From the NCBI RefSeq assembly GCF_023634805.2, contig NZ_CP106881.1, forward strand, positions 3,646,007 to 3,710,006: 64,000 nt of DNA. Reading direction: 5' to 3'. The DNA comes from Comamonas endophytica (lineage in GTDB: Bacteria; Pseudomonadota; Gammaproteobacteria; Burkholderiales; Burkholderiaceae_C). The notes beneath the pieces are model-generated. The model saw only the letters and a list, made by a program, of their open reading frames with translations. It ran no database searches and was not told where the DNA came from. The position numbers and the translations under genes were made by a program. Numbering within the stretch: position 1 is the stretch's first letter; each line of letters begins with the position of its first letter. This document shows positions 10,243-19,645 of the stretch, piece after piece.

Positions 10243-11562
10243 CTAACTGAACAGCCGGCGCGCGAGCATCGAGCCGGCCGACAGCTCGCGGCTGTCGAGC
10301 TGGTCATAGAGATGCTCGAGGTCGGCGGCAATGGGATCGACCACGGAGGCCGGCAGCGGATGGCCGTTCTGGTCGCACAGCACGCCCTCCATGGCGTGGC
10401 ACAGCCCGTCGGCCACCTCGCGCAGCCGCGTGAAGGGCTGCTCGCTGCGGTGCACCTGCGGCACGTCGAGGCTCAGCAGCACCTCCAGGATCGCCGACTG
10501 GTCGAGGTCCTCGGCCATCGCGGCCTGGGCGTCGAAGGACAGCACCAGCAGCGGCTGGCCGCCCGCGGCCGAAGGCAGCGCCATGCGGCCCGGCATGGAC
10601 AGGGGCACGAAGCCCAGGCGCGCGGCATTCTGCATGACATAGCCCGGGCTCCACGCGGCCTGGCGCGCGCGCAGCATGAAAGTCAGCTGGGCGTCGTGCT
10701 CGCTGGCGAACTGGTCGAGCTCGCGCGCCCGCGCCACTTCCTGCAGCATGTCGGGCAGGTCGACGGAGCCGCTGACCGCATCGGCGAAAGCCTGGGCCTT
10801 GGCGGCGAACTCGGAGAACTCGATCTCGTTGAGCGCGCCCACGCGATTGGCCAGCTGCACCCCGGCCTGGAAGGCGGTGTAGCGCGAGCCGGCCTGCAGC
10901 GGCTCCCACTGGCGCGTGGTCTGGTTCAGGCCCTCGATGCGAAAGGGCTTGCTGCCCGCGCGCCGCGTCGTGGGCTGCACCTGCAGCGCGCCCTCGCCGG
11001 GGATCACATGCTCGGGCTGGATCGGGGCGATCGCGTCGATGAGCGCGTCGAGGCTGGGGCGGCGCTCGGGGGGAATGGGGGCGGGCGCGGGCGTGGCCTG
11101 CGCCGCTTCGGCCGGCGCCGCGGCAGGGATGCCATGCGCCAGGGCGGCATCGGACAACCCGCCATTGGACGCCTCGTCTACTGGCGCTGCGCCATGGGGC
11201 GCGCCGCCATGGGGCGCGCCGCCATGGGGCGCAGGCGCGCCATCGAGTGCGGGCTCCTGGCGCGCCGCAGGCGCGGGCACCGGCGCGGGCACCGGCGCGT
11301 AGTCATGCACCTGGGCCTGGGCCAGCGGCATTACCTGCGGCCCGACCGGCTCGGGCTGCTGCCCGCCATGCGACAGGTCCAGCGCGGGCTCGTGGCGTTC
11401 GGTCAGGTTGTAGGGCTGGTGGTGCCCCGGCAGGCCGCTCTCGTCTTCCTCGGGCTGCGCGCGCTTGGGCGCGTTGCGCCGCGCGGACCAGCTGTTGTAG
11501 GCGACGATCAATGCCAGCAGCACGACGCCAAGGATGGCCAGACTGATTTGCAAGGTACTCAT
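10243..11562 (-). CDS. zipA: Cell division protein ZipA-like
   Basis: A 439-residue inner-membrane division protein that tethers FtsZ to the membrane. An N-terminal anchor (LAILGVVLLALIVAYNSW) is followed by a short basic patch, then about 170 residues rich in Pro, Ala, Gly and His, then the ZipA C-terminal FtsZ-binding domain (KPFRIEGLNQTTRQWEPL to the end). It is longer than E. coli ZipA (328) because of the linker. The second ATG (11562) is chosen over 11568 for spacing from a GGA ribosome site. It is flanked by smc and ligA, the usual order in this family. Confidence 0.88.
   Translation of the reverse strand: MSTLQISLAILGVVLLALIVAYNSWSARRNAPKRAQPEEDESGLPGHHQPYNLTERHEPALDLSHGGQQPEPVGPQVMPLAQAQVHDYAPVPAPVPAPAARQEPALDGAPAPHGGAPHGGAPHGAAPVDEASNGGLSDAALAHGIPAAAPAEAAQATPAPAPIPPERRPSLDALIDAIAPIQPEHVIPGEGALQVQPTTRRAGSKPFRIEGLNQTTRQWEPLQAGSRYTAFQAGVQLANRVGALNEIEFSEFAAKAQAFADAVSGSVDLPDMLQEVARARELDQFASEHDAQLTFMLRARQAAWSPGYVMQNAARLGFVPLSMPGRMALPSAAGGQPLLVLSFDAQAAMAEDLDQSAILEVLLSLDVPQVHRSEQPFTRLREVADGLCHAMEGVLCDQNGHPLPASVVDPIAADLEHLYDQLDSRELSAGSMLARRLFS
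11191..11235 (-). repeat. 15-bp tandem repeat in the zipA linker (3 copies)
   Basis: The unit GCCATGGGGCGCGCC occurs at 11191-11205 and 11206-11220, with a slightly changed third copy at 11221-11235. On the coding strand it encodes repeated GGAPH in the flexible linker. It is in frame and likely to vary in copy number between strains. Confidence 0.88.
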
Positions 11563-11584
11563 GTGCATCCAGGAAATAAGGGTT

Positions 11585-14500
11585 TCAGACTGCCTCGGCC
11601 ATGTGCAGGGCCGACTCCATATCCACTGCCACGATGCGCGACACGCCCTGCTCCTGCATTGTCACGCCAATCAGCTGCTGGGCCATCTCCATCGCGATCT
11701 TGTTGTGACTAATGAACAGGAACTGGGTTCCGCGGCTCATGCTCGACACCAGCTTGGCGTAGCGCTCGGTATTGGCGTCGTCCAGCGGCGCATCGACTTC
11801 GTCCAGCAGGCAGAACGGCGCCGGGTTGAGCTGGAAGATCGCGAACACCAGCGCGATGGCGGTGAGCGCCTTCTCGCCGCCCGACAGCAGGTGGATGGTC
11901 TGGTTCTTCTTGCCCGGCGGCTGCGCGATGACCTGCACGCCCGAGTCGAGGATCTCGTCGCCGGTGATCACCAGCTTGGCCTGGCCGCCGCCGAACAGCT
12001 CGGGGAACATGCTGCCGAAATGCCGGTTGACGGTGTCAAAGGTGCCGGACAGCAGGTCGCGCGTCTCGGCATCGATGCGGCGGATGGCGTCTTCCAGGGT
12101 GTTCATCGCCGCCGTCAGGTCCTGCATCTGCGCGTCGAGGAACAGCTTGCGCTCGCTGGCGGCATTGAGCTCGTCGAGCGCCGCCAGGTTGACCGCGCCC
12201 AGCGCCGCGATCTCGCGGTGCAGCCGGTCGATCTCGCCCTGCATGCCAGGAATGCGCACATTGCCCTCGGCAATGGACTGCGCCAGCGCCGCCAGGTCGG
12301 CCTGCGCATCGGCCAGCAGGCCGTTGTATTGCTCCAGGCCCAGGCGCGCGGCCTGCTCCTTGAGCTGGAATTCGGTGATCCGCTGGCGCAGCGGCTCCAG
12401 GGCCTTTTCCAGCTGCTGGCGACGCTCGTCGCTGCCGCGCAGGCGGTTGGTGAGCTCGTCGTATTCGCTGCGGCGCGCGCCCACGTCCTGCTCGCGCTCC
12501 ATCTTCAGCGCCAGCGCGTCCTGCAGCCCGCCCTGGGCCGCGGCGTCGTTCAGGCGCGACTGCTCGTCCTGCGCGCGCTGCTGCTCATCGGCCAGCGCGC
12601 GCATCTGCTGCGCCGCGGTGTCGATGCTGCGGCTGAGCTCGGCGCGCCGCGCCTGCAGGCTGCGCTGCGAGAAGGTCGCTTCCTGCGCCTGGCGCTCGAG
12701 CGCGCGCAGCTGCTCGCGCGACTCGTTCAGGCGGCGCTCGGCTTCGAGCACCCGGTCGCCAAGCTGCGCGTGGCGCTCCTGGCTGTCGGCGAGCTGCATG
12801 TCGAGCTCCTCGAAGCGTGCCTCGGCGGCAACCCGGCGCTCCTCGATGTCGCCGAGCTGGGCCTCGACCTCTTCCAGGTCGGCGCCGATCTGGGCACTGC
12901 GCGCGCGTGCCTGCTCGGCCAGCTGGGTCAGGCGCAGCACCTCCACCTGCAGGCCATGGGCTGCGTTCCTTGCCTCGCCCGCCTCGCGGCGCGCGGCGAT
13001 CAGCCGCTGCGAGGCATCGGCATAGGCGCTTTCGGCCCGCACCAGCGCGCTGCGCGACTCGTCGCTGATCAGCGCCTGGGCCCGGGTTTCCTTTTCCAGA
13101 TGCTCGATTTCCTGGGCGCGCGCAAGCAGTCCGGACTGCTCCGAGTCCTGCGCATAGAAGCCCACGCTGTGCGCGGTGACCGCATGGCCGCTGGGCGCGT
13201 AAATGACATCGCCGGGCTGCAGCGCGGCGCGCCGGTCGAGGGCGGCATCGAGCGTGGGCGCGGTGTAGCAGCCCTGCAGCCAATCCGTGAGCACCGCCTG
13301 CAGGCCGGCGTCGCTCACGCGCAGCAGCGATGACAGGGGCGCCAGGCCACTGGCGTGGGGCTGGGGCGCAGCGCCTGGATGGGTATCGGCAGTGCTGTAG
13401 AAAGCCATGCGCGCGGGCGGCGCGTCCTGCGCGCCCGCCCCCAGGAAGCCGCGCACCATGTCGAGCCGGCCCACCGACAGCGCCCCCATGCGCTCGCGCA
13501 GCGCGGCCTCGAGCGCATTCTCCCAGCCGGGCTCCACGCCCAGGCGCGTCCACAGCCCCGGCAGGCCGTCAAGGCCATGCTTGGCCAGCCAGGGCTGGAG
13601 CTTGCCGTCGGTCTTGAGCTTTTCCTGCAGCGCCTTGAGCGCTTCCATGCGCGCCGCCAATTCCGCCTGGCGCGCGCCTTCGGTGTTGACCGCCTGCTGG
13701 CGCGCGCGCCGCTCCTCGTCGAGCTGGGGCACGCTGTCCTGCAGTTCCTGCAGCTGGGCCTCGGCGATCTCGGCGCTTTCCTGGGCTTGCTCGAGCTGGC
13801 CGCGCAGCGCGTTCAGCCGGGCCTCGTCGGGCACCGCCAGCGCATTGCGGTCGGCGCGCAGGCGTTCGTCGCGCGCCTGGAACTGGCGCTCCTGCTCGCC
13901 CAGGCTGCGCTGCTCGGCGGCCAGCACCTGGATCTGCTGCTGCACCTGCACCACCTGGGCGCGCTGGGCGCTCTCGCCCTGCTGCGCCTGGCGCAATGCG
14001 TCCTCCAGATCGGGCAGGCGCAGCGACTGCTCCTCGAGCTGCGCGGCCAGCATCTCGGCCTGCTCCTCGGCATCCATGCCCGCGCCCTCGAGGTTCTCTA
14101 TCTCGACCTCGGCGTCCTCGCGCCGCCGCGCCCAGTCGGCGATCTGCTCAGCGAGCTGCGCCAGCCGCTGCTGCACGCGCTGGCGGCCCTCGACCACGTA
14201 ACGGATCTCGGCCTCGAGCTTGCCGACCTCGGCCGTGGCCTCGTAGAGCCGGCCCTGCGCCTGGTTGACGGCATCACCCGCCGTGTAGTGCGCCTGGCGG
14301 ATGGTTTCCAGCTCGGCCTCGATGTGCCGCAGCTCGGCCATGCGCGCCTCGAGGTCGTTGACGGCCTGCAGGCCCTCGACGCGTATCTTGTCCTGCTCGG
14401 CCTCGGATTCGGCGCGCTTGAGGAACCACAGCTGCTGCTGCTTGAGCGTCACGCTGCCCTGCAGCTTGTGGTACTGGGCCGCGACCTCGGCCTGCTTCTC

Positions 14501-15124
14501 CAGCTTCTCGAGGTTGGCGTTGAGCTCGCGCAGGATGTCCTCGACACGCGTCAGGTTCTCGCGCGTGTCCGACAGCCGGTTCTCGGTTTCGCGCCGGCGC
14601 TCCTTGTACTTGGAGACGCCCGCCGCTTCCTCCAGGAACAGCCGCAGCTCCTCGGGCCGCGACTCGATGATGCGGCTGATGGTGCCCTGGCCGATGATCG
14701 CGTAGGCGCGCGGGCCCAGGCCGGTGCCGAGGAACACGTCCTGCACGTCGCGCCGGCGCACCGGCTGGTTGTTGATGAAGTAGCTGCTGTTGCCGTCGCG
14801 CGTGAGCACGCGCTTGACGGCGATCTCGCCGTACTGGCCCCACTGCCCGCCCGCGCGGTGGTCGCTGTTGTCGAACACCAGCTCCACGCTGGCGCGGCTC
14901 GCGGGCTTGCGCTGCGTGGTGCCGTTGAAGATCACGTCCTGCATCGACTCGCCGCGCAGCTCGCTGGCCTTGCTCTCGCCCAGCACCCAGCGCACCGCAT
15001 CCATGATATTGGACTTGCCGCAGCCATTGGGCCCGACCACGCCGACCAGCTGCCCGGGCAGCAGGAAATTGGTCGGCTCGGCAAAGGACTTGAAGCCGGA
15101 CAGCTTGATCGAGTTAAGGCGCAC
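11585..15124 (-). CDS. smc: Chromosome segregation ATPase SMC
   Basis: A 1179-residue SMC protein, full length for the family, which compacts and segregates the chromosome with ScpA and ScpB. Walker A is GPNGCGKSNI near residue 32. Long coiled coils flank a hinge at about residues 500-650 (GLPGLWTRLGVEPGWE onward). The ABC signature LSGGEKALTAIAL and Walker B FCLLDEVDAPLDD close the C-terminal head. The start codon appears to be GTG at 15124, giving MRLNSIKLSGFKSF, with no clear Shine-Dalgarno sequence. It is the first of the leftward smc-zipA-ligA set, 22 bases before zipA. Confidence 0.97.
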   Translation of the reverse strand: MRLNSIKLSGFKSFAEPTNFLLPGQLVGVVGPNGCGKSNIMDAVRWVLGESKASELRGESMQDVIFNGTTQRKPASRASVELVFDNSDHRAGGQWGQYGEIAVKRVLTRDGNSSYFINNQPVRRRDVQDVFLGTGLGPRAYAIIGQGTISRIIESRPEELRLFLEEAAGVSKYKERRRETENRLSDTRENLTRVEDILRELNANLEKLEKQAEVAAQYHKLQGSVTLKQQQLWFLKRAESEAEQDKIRVEGLQAVNDLEARMAELRHIEAELETIRQAHYTAGDAVNQAQGRLYEATAEVGKLEAEIRYVVEGRQRVQQRLAQLAEQIADWARRREDAEVEIENLEGAGMDAEEQAEMLAAQLEEQSLRLPDLEDALRQAQQGESAQRAQVVQVQQQIQVLAAEQRSLGEQERQFQARDERLRADRNALAVPDEARLNALRGQLEQAQESAEIAEAQLQELQDSVPQLDEERRARQQAVNTEGARQAELAARMEALKALQEKLKTDGKLQPWLAKHGLDGLPGLWTRLGVEPGWENALEAALRERMGALSVGRLDMVRGFLGAGAQDAPPARMAFYSTADTHPGAAPQPHASGLAPLSSLLRVSDAGLQAVLTDWLQGCYTAPTLDAALDRRAALQPGDVIYAPSGHAVTAHSVGFYAQDSEQSGLLARAQEIEHLEKETRAQALISDESRSALVRAESAYADASQRLIAARREAGEARNAAHGLQVEVLRLTQLAEQARARSAQIGADLEEVEAQLGDIEERRVAAEARFEELDMQLADSQERHAQLGDRVLEAERRLNESREQLRALERQAQEATFSQRSLQARRAELSRSIDTAAQQMRALADEQQRAQDEQSRLNDAAAQGGLQDALALKMEREQDVGARRSEYDELTNRLRGSDERRQQLEKALEPLRQRITEFQLKEQAARLGLEQYNGLLADAQADLAALAQSIAEGNVRIPGMQGEIDRLHREIAALGAVNLAALDELNAASERKLFLDAQMQDLTAAMNTLEDAIRRIDAETRDLLSGTFDTVNRHFGSMFPELFGGGQAKLVITGDEILDSGVQVIAQPPGKKNQTIHLLSGGEKALTAIALVFAIFQLNPAPFCLLDEVDAPLDDANTERYAKLVSSMSRGTQFLFISHNKIAMEMAQQLIGVTMQEQGVSRIVAVDMESALHMAEAV

Positions 15125-15229
15125 GGAGGTGGAGTGACAGCTTCATGGAACAGGCCTGAATGATACCGTGCCCGCCCCAGCCGCAAGCGCAGGCGCGTGC
15201 AGCTTTTGGCCGGGCATGCCGGTGCCGAT

Positions 15230-15562
15230 TCACGCGCCGCGCGGCGCAAACGCGATGATGCACATTCCCGCCAGCGCGACGCACGCGCCCAGCAGGTCCC
15301 AGCGCGTGGGCTGCACCCCGTCCACCAGCCACAGCCAGAGCAGCGCCACGGCCACGTACACCCCGCCATAGGCCGCATAGACGCGGCCCGAGGCATCGGG
15401 GTGCAGCGTCAGCAGCCAGACAAAAACCGCCAGGCTGGCGCCCGCGGGCAGCAGCAGCCAGGCGCCGTGGCCGTGGCGCAGCCAGAGCCAGGGAAGGTAG
15501 CAGCCGACGATCTCGGCCACCGCGGTGGCCGCAAACAGCAGCAGGGTCTTGATCTCAGGCAT
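15230..15562 (-). CDS. YnfA-family (UPF0060) small membrane protein
   Basis: A 110-residue, four-helix membrane protein of the YnfA/UPF0060 family, related to small multidrug resistance transporters. Matches include [19 protein letters not shown] at the N-terminus, the central [19 protein letters not shown], and the end [17 protein letters not shown]. The ATG at 15562 gives the length normal for the family; the TTG three codons upstream is less likely. Transport function is uncertain for the family. Confidence 0.9.
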   Translation of the reverse strand: MPEIKTLLLFAATAVAEIVGCYLPWLWLRHGHGAWLLLPAGASLAVFVWLLTLHPDASGRVYAAYGGVYVAVALLWLWLVDGVQPTRWDLLGACVALAGMCIIAFAPRGA

Positions 15563-15589
15563 GAAAGACAAGCGATGCGACGACGGCGC

Positions 15590-18046
15590 TCAGGCCGTCT
15601 GCCTTTCGCGGCGCACCAGGGTCTCGAGCTGCGCCACGGGCACCGGCGGGCTCAGCAGATAGCCCTGCCAGGCATGGCAGCCATGCTCGTGCAGGAACGC
15701 GCGTTGCGCCTCGGTCTCCACCCCCTCGGCAATGACCCGCAAGCCCAGGCTCATGCCCAGCGCGACGATGGTCTTGGCGATCGCCGCGTCGTTGGGGTCG
15801 GTCAGCACGTCGCGCACGAAGCTCTGGTCGATCTTGAGCTGGTCGAGCGGCAGCCGCTTGAGGTAGGCCAGCGAGGAATAGCCGGTGCCGAAGTCGTCCA
15901 GGGAGAAGCCCACGCCATGCTGCTTGAGCTGCACCATCTTGGCGATGGTGTCGTCGATATCGGTCAGCAGCAGCCCCTCGGTGAGCTCGAGCTTCAGACG
16001 CGAGGGCGGCGCGCCGGTGACCGCCAGCGCCGCCAGCACCTGGTCGACGAACTGCGCCTGGTAGAACTGGCGCGGGCTGACGTTCACCGCCACCACCAGC
16101 TCCGACAGCGCCGGATCCTGCGCCCAGCGGGCGAGCTGCTCGCAGGCGGTGCGCAACACCCACTCGCCCAGCGGCACGATCAGGCCGCTTTCCTCGGCCA
16201 GCGGAATGAAGTTCGCGGGCGAGACAAAGCCCTTGCCCGGATGGCGCCAGCGCACCAGGCCCTCGGCGCCGATGATGCTGCCGTCCTCGACCTGCGGCTG
16301 GAAGAACAGCTCGAACTGCTGCTGGGCCAGACCGGTGCGCAGGTCCTGCTCCAGCGTCGCGCGCTCGCGCACCACCTGCTGCATGCGCGGATCGAAGAAC
16401 TGCAGAGTGTCGCGCCCGGCCTTCTTGGCCTGGTACATGGCCAGGTCGGCGCGGCGCAGGAGCTCGTCCACGGTATCGTCGAGCCCCTGGAAGATGGTGG
16501 CGCCGATGCTCACCGTGGCATGGCAGTCCTGACCGTCGTCGAGCACATAGGGCTGGCGCAGCGCCCGCAGAATGGTCTGGCCGACCTCCTGGGCCATGGC
16601 GGCGGCCTGCACCGGGTCCTCGCCCAGGTCCTCGAGCACCACGACGAATTCGTCGCCGCCCTGGCGCCCCACGGTGTGCGCCCCGTCGACGGCCTCGCGC
16701 AGCCGCGTCGCGACCTGGCGCAGCAGCGCGTCGCCCTGGTCGTGGCCGCGCGTCTCGTTGAGCGTCTTGAAGTTGTCCACGTCCAGCATCAGCAGCGCAC
16801 CCGAGCGCTGGCGCCGCGCGCCCGCGCCCAGCGCCTGCTGCAGGCGGTCGAGCAGCAGCCGGCGGTTGGGCAGCTGCGTCAGCAGGTCATAGAACGCGAG
16901 GTAGCGGATCTCCTCCTCGGCCGCCTTGCGCTGGCTCAGGTCTTCCAGCGTGATCAGGTACTGGCCGTCCATGGCCACGCCGCCGATCTCCACCGTGCGC
17001 AGGCGGCCGTCGTGGCAGACGATGCGGTACTCGGCGGGCTGGAGATTGCCGTCGAGGGCGCGTGCGCGCATCTTGGCTTTCTGCAGCTGCTCGCAGGCCT
17101 GTGCGCGCGCGCGGTCATCGGGATAGGTGGCGGCCCACCAGTCGCTCACGGTGGGCGCATCGGCTTCGGTATAGCCGCAAGTGGACACGAAGCGGTCGTT
17201 GCGGTAGACGATGTCGCCTTCCTCGCTGACGATGGCCAGCCCCACCGGCAGACGCTGCAGCACCGCACGCAGGCGTTCCTCGTTTTCGCGGTGATGCTGC
17301 TCGAGACGCCGGCGTTCGGTGACATCCTGCACCACGCCCAGGTTCAGCGACTGGCCGCGCGGGCCCCGGCCAATGGAGGAAGCGGTTTCCTCCACCCAGA
17401 TGATCGAGCCGTCGCTGCGGATCAGGCGCAGCTCGTGCTGGTACTCCTGCATTTCCCCCCGGCCCAGCCGCTGCATCAGCGATGCGTGCTCGGCGCGGTC
17501 GCCAGGGTGGATGAATTCGCTGAAATGCCGCCCCGGCAGGACATCGAGCGGCAGCCCCAGCAGGCTGGCATAGCGCTGATTGACCTGCTCGAAGGCCCCG
17601 GTTTCGGCATCGAGCTGGACCACGCCCACCGCGGCCTGGTTGAAAAGTGCCTGGATGCGCTGGTCGCTGTGCAGCGCCGTGGCCTGCATGCGCTCTTGCT
17701 CCCATGCGTGCTGGCGCCGGCGCAGGTACCAGTAAGTGGCTGCCGCCAGCAGCAGCGATGCCAGCCCGCCGCCAGCCATCACCAGCCAGGGCAGCGCCGA
17801 CTGCCGCGGCGCGGGCGGAGGCTTGGCCGGGCCGGCAGTGGCCACCGGAGCCGGCGCCGCAGCCGCCCATGCGCTGCCAAAGGCGGCAACGGGCTGCGCC
17901 GGAGCGGCGGCAGTGCCTGCCGCATGCGGCGTGCGCATCAACGCCAGGCCTGCGCCGGCGCTCAAGGAGACTCCCAGGACAAGGACCACCACCGCAGGCA
18001 CAAGAATGCGTTGCTTTTTCGACAGGCCCGTAATGTGAAAAGTCAT
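15590..18046 (-). CDS. Membrane PAS-PAS-GGDEF-EAL cyclic-di-GMP signalling protein
   Basis: An 818-residue protein with two membrane helices (about residues 14-37 and 86-108) separated by an Ala/Pro-rich periplasmic stretch, then two PAS domains (about 125-245 and 250-370), a GGDEF domain (about 385-540) and an EAL domain (about 555-805). The synthase motif GGDEF is intact (GRQGGDEFVVVLE). The EAL motif reads EGL (AEGLVRWRHP), with DDFGTGYSSLAYLKRLPLDQ also present, so both activities look possible. No RxxD inhibitory site is seen five residues before GGDEF. The ATG at 18046 is preferred to a TTG eight codons upstream. It is 27 bases upstream of the YnfA-like gene on the same strand. Confidence 0.92.
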   Translation of the reverse strand: MTFHITGLSKKQRILVPAVVVLVLGVSLSAGAGLALMRTPHAAGTAAAPAQPVAAFGSAWAAAAPAPVATAGPAKPPPAPRQSALPWLVMAGGGLASLLLAAATYWYLRRRQHAWEQERMQATALHSDQRIQALFNQAAVGVVQLDAETGAFEQVNQRYASLLGLPLDVLPGRHFSEFIHPGDRAEHASLMQRLGRGEMQEYQHELRLIRSDGSIIWVEETASSIGRGPRGQSLNLGVVQDVTERRRLEQHHRENEERLRAVLQRLPVGLAIVSEEGDIVYRNDRFVSTCGYTEADAPTVSDWWAATYPDDRARAQACEQLQKAKMRARALDGNLQPAEYRIVCHDGRLRTVEIGGVAMDGQYLITLEDLSQRKAAEEEIRYLAFYDLLTQLPNRRLLLDRLQQALGAGARRQRSGALLMLDVDNFKTLNETRGHDQGDALLRQVATRLREAVDGAHTVGRQGGDEFVVVLEDLGEDPVQAAAMAQEVGQTILRALRQPYVLDDGQDCHATVSIGATIFQGLDDTVDELLRRADLAMYQAKKAGRDTLQFFDPRMQQVVRERATLEQDLRTGLAQQQFELFFQPQVEDGSIIGAEGLVRWRHPGKGFVSPANFIPLAEESGLIVPLGEWVLRTACEQLARWAQDPALSELVVAVNVSPRQFYQAQFVDQVLAALAVTGAPPSRLKLELTEGLLLTDIDDTIAKMVQLKQHGVGFSLDDFGTGYSSLAYLKRLPLDQLKIDQSFVRDVLTDPNDAAIAKTIVALGMSLGLRVIAEGVETEAQRAFLHEHGCHAWQGYLLSPPVPVAQLETLVRRERQTA

Positions 18047-18201
18047 GGGAACATAAGCGCGCCGTGGCAATCCTGCTGGTTCACAACGTCAAACGATTAA
18101 AGAAGCTATGAATCCAATAGCAGGCCGAGCATAGCTGCTTTTTGCTTCGCTACTCGTCAGACACCATCGATTTCCGGGTGTTGCAACGTGGGCTTGCCCG
18201 T

Positions 18202-18888
18202 TCATTCGACCAGGCGCCCGGCCTCCACCGTGAGACAGCGTTCGCAGCGCGCCGCAATGGCCCGGTCGTGCGTGACCAGTATCAGCGTGGTGCCGCGCTC
18301 GCGGTTGAGCTCGAACATCAGCTGCATGATGGTCTCCCCCGTCGCGAAGTCCAGGCTGCCGGTGGGCTCGTCGGCCAGCAGCACGGCGGGCTCGACCACG
18401 AAGGCGCGCGCCAGCGCCACGCGCTGCTGCTCGCCGCCCGACAGCAGGCGCGGGTAGTGGCCCTCGCGCTGGCCCAGGCCCACGCGCGCCAGCATCTCGC
18501 GCGCCCGCTGGCGCGCCGCGCCGTGGCCCGCCAGCTCCAGCGGCAGCATCACGTTCTCCAGCGCCGTCAGATTGCCCAGCAGCTGAAAGCTCTGGAACAC
18601 GAAGCCGAGCTTTTGCGCGCGCAGCGCGGCGCGGTCGTCCTCGTCCAGCGCAAACAGGTCCTGTCCCTCGAGGCGCACCGTGCCCGCGCTGGGCGTGTCG
18701 AGCCCGGCCAGGATGGACAGCAGCGTGCTCTTGCCCGAGCCGGAGGCGCCGACGATGGCCACGCTCTCGCCGCGCGCGAACGAGGCATGGATATCGCGCA
18801 GGATGTCGAGCGAACCCGTGGAATCGGCAACCGACTTGGAAAGGTGCTCGATTTCAAGCAAAGGGGGTGGTACAAGGGATGCTGGCAT
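18202..18888 (-). CDS. ABC transporter ATP-binding protein (YbbA/LolD-like)
   Basis: A 228-residue ATPase of the MacB/LolD/YbbA type. Walker A is GASGSGKSTLL, signature LLSGGEQQRVALARA, Walker B VLLADEPTGSLD, and H-loop LVTHD. As in E. coli ybbA/tesA it is divergent from tesA. The partner permease (YbbP in E. coli) is not next to it: the following leftward gene is the PAS-GGDEF-EAL protein. The ATG at 18888 is 19 bases from the tesA start on the other strand, leaving almost no intergenic DNA. Confidence 0.88.
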   Translation of the reverse strand: MPASLVPPPLLEIEHLSKSVADSTGSLDILRDIHASFARGESVAIVGASGSGKSTLLSILAGLDTPSAGTVRLEGQDLFALDEDDRAALRAQKLGFVFQSFQLLGNLTALENVMLPLELAGHGAARQRAREMLARVGLGQREGHYPRLLSGGEQQRVALARAFVVEPAVLLADEPTGSLDFATGETIMQLMFELNRERGTTLILVTHDRAIAARCERCLTVEAGRLVE

Positions 18889-18907
18889 ATCAACTGAATT
18901 GGATCGC

Positions 18908-19570
18908 ATGAAATTGAAAGCAATCGACAGGCGGCGCTGGCTGCTGGCAGCGGCGGCTGCCACGGCCTGCGGCAACGGTATCGCCGCGCCCGCCAAATCC
19001 GCCCGGCCTCCCGTGGTCCTGGTGGTGGGCGATTCGCTCAGCGCCGAATACGGCCTGGCCCGGGGTCAGGGCTGGGTGGCGCTGCTGCAGCAGCGGCTGG
19101 CAAAAAGCATGCCTGATGCGCGCGTGATCAACGCCAGCGTCAGCGGCGACACGACGGCGGGAGGGCGTGCACGGCTGGCCAATCTGCTCAGGCAGCACCA
19201 GCCGACGGTGGTGGTGATCGAGCTTGGCGGAAACGACGCACTGCGCGGGCTGCCGGTGGCGGGGACGCGCGACAACCTGCTGGCCATGACGCGCGCAGCC
19301 CAGGCGGCGGGTGCCAGGGTATTGCTGCTGGGCATGCAGGTGCCGCCCAACTATGGCGGCGCCTACGGGCGCGACTTCAGCGCGGTGTTCCCGGAGGTGG
19401 CGCGCCAGAGCAAGGCGGCCCTGCTGCCCTTCCTGCTCACCGGCATTGCCGATGTGCCGGACGCTGCCGCCTGGTTCCAGCCCGACCGCATCCATCCCGC
19501 CGCCCGGGCGCATCCGCGGATGCTGGAAAACGTGTGGCCGCATCTGGAGCCCCTGCTCAAGCAGCCCTGA
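18908..19570 (+). CDS. tesA: Arylesterase/multifunctional lysophospholipase TesA-like (GDSL/SGNH hydrolase)
   Basis: A 220-residue SGNH hydrolase, probably periplasmic. Block I is GDSLSAEYGL (nucleophile Ser43), the block II Gly lies in NASVSGDTTAGG, block III is GGNDALRG, and block V DRIHPAARAHP supplies Asp and His. The N-terminus is a signal peptide (DRRRWLLAAAAATACG); the Arg run would allow Tat export and the Cys is a marginal lipobox. It is divergent from a YbbA-like ATPase, the arrangement known from E. coli. Esters, thioesters and lysophospholipids are the family's usual substrates. Confidence 0.9.
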   Translation: MKLKAIDRRRWLLAAAAATACGNGIAAPAKSARPPVVLVVGDSLSAEYGLARGQGWVALLQQRLAKSMPDARVINASVSGDTTAGGRARLANLLRQHQPTVVVIELGGNDALRGLPVAGTRDNLLAMTRAAQAAGARVLLLGMQVPPNYGGAYGRDFSAVFPEVARQSKAALLPFLLTGIADVPDAAAWFQPDRIHPAARAHPRMLENVWPHLEPLLKQP

Positions 19571-19645
19571 TTTGCGCAGCCTGCGCCGAGGCCGACCCGG
19601 CCCGGGCTGTGCCACGCGCCCCGCACAGGGCATCGCGCCGGGCGA

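Noticed and set aside
15197..18100. 967-residue open frame antisense to the PAS-GGDEF-EAL gene
   Set aside because: Composition is that of a shadow frame and it spans two unrelated genes with no motif of its own.
18100..18165. Hairpin with T-run on the plus strand
   Set aside because: No plus-strand gene ends there; it lies in the promoter region of a minus-strand gene, so a terminator role is not supported.
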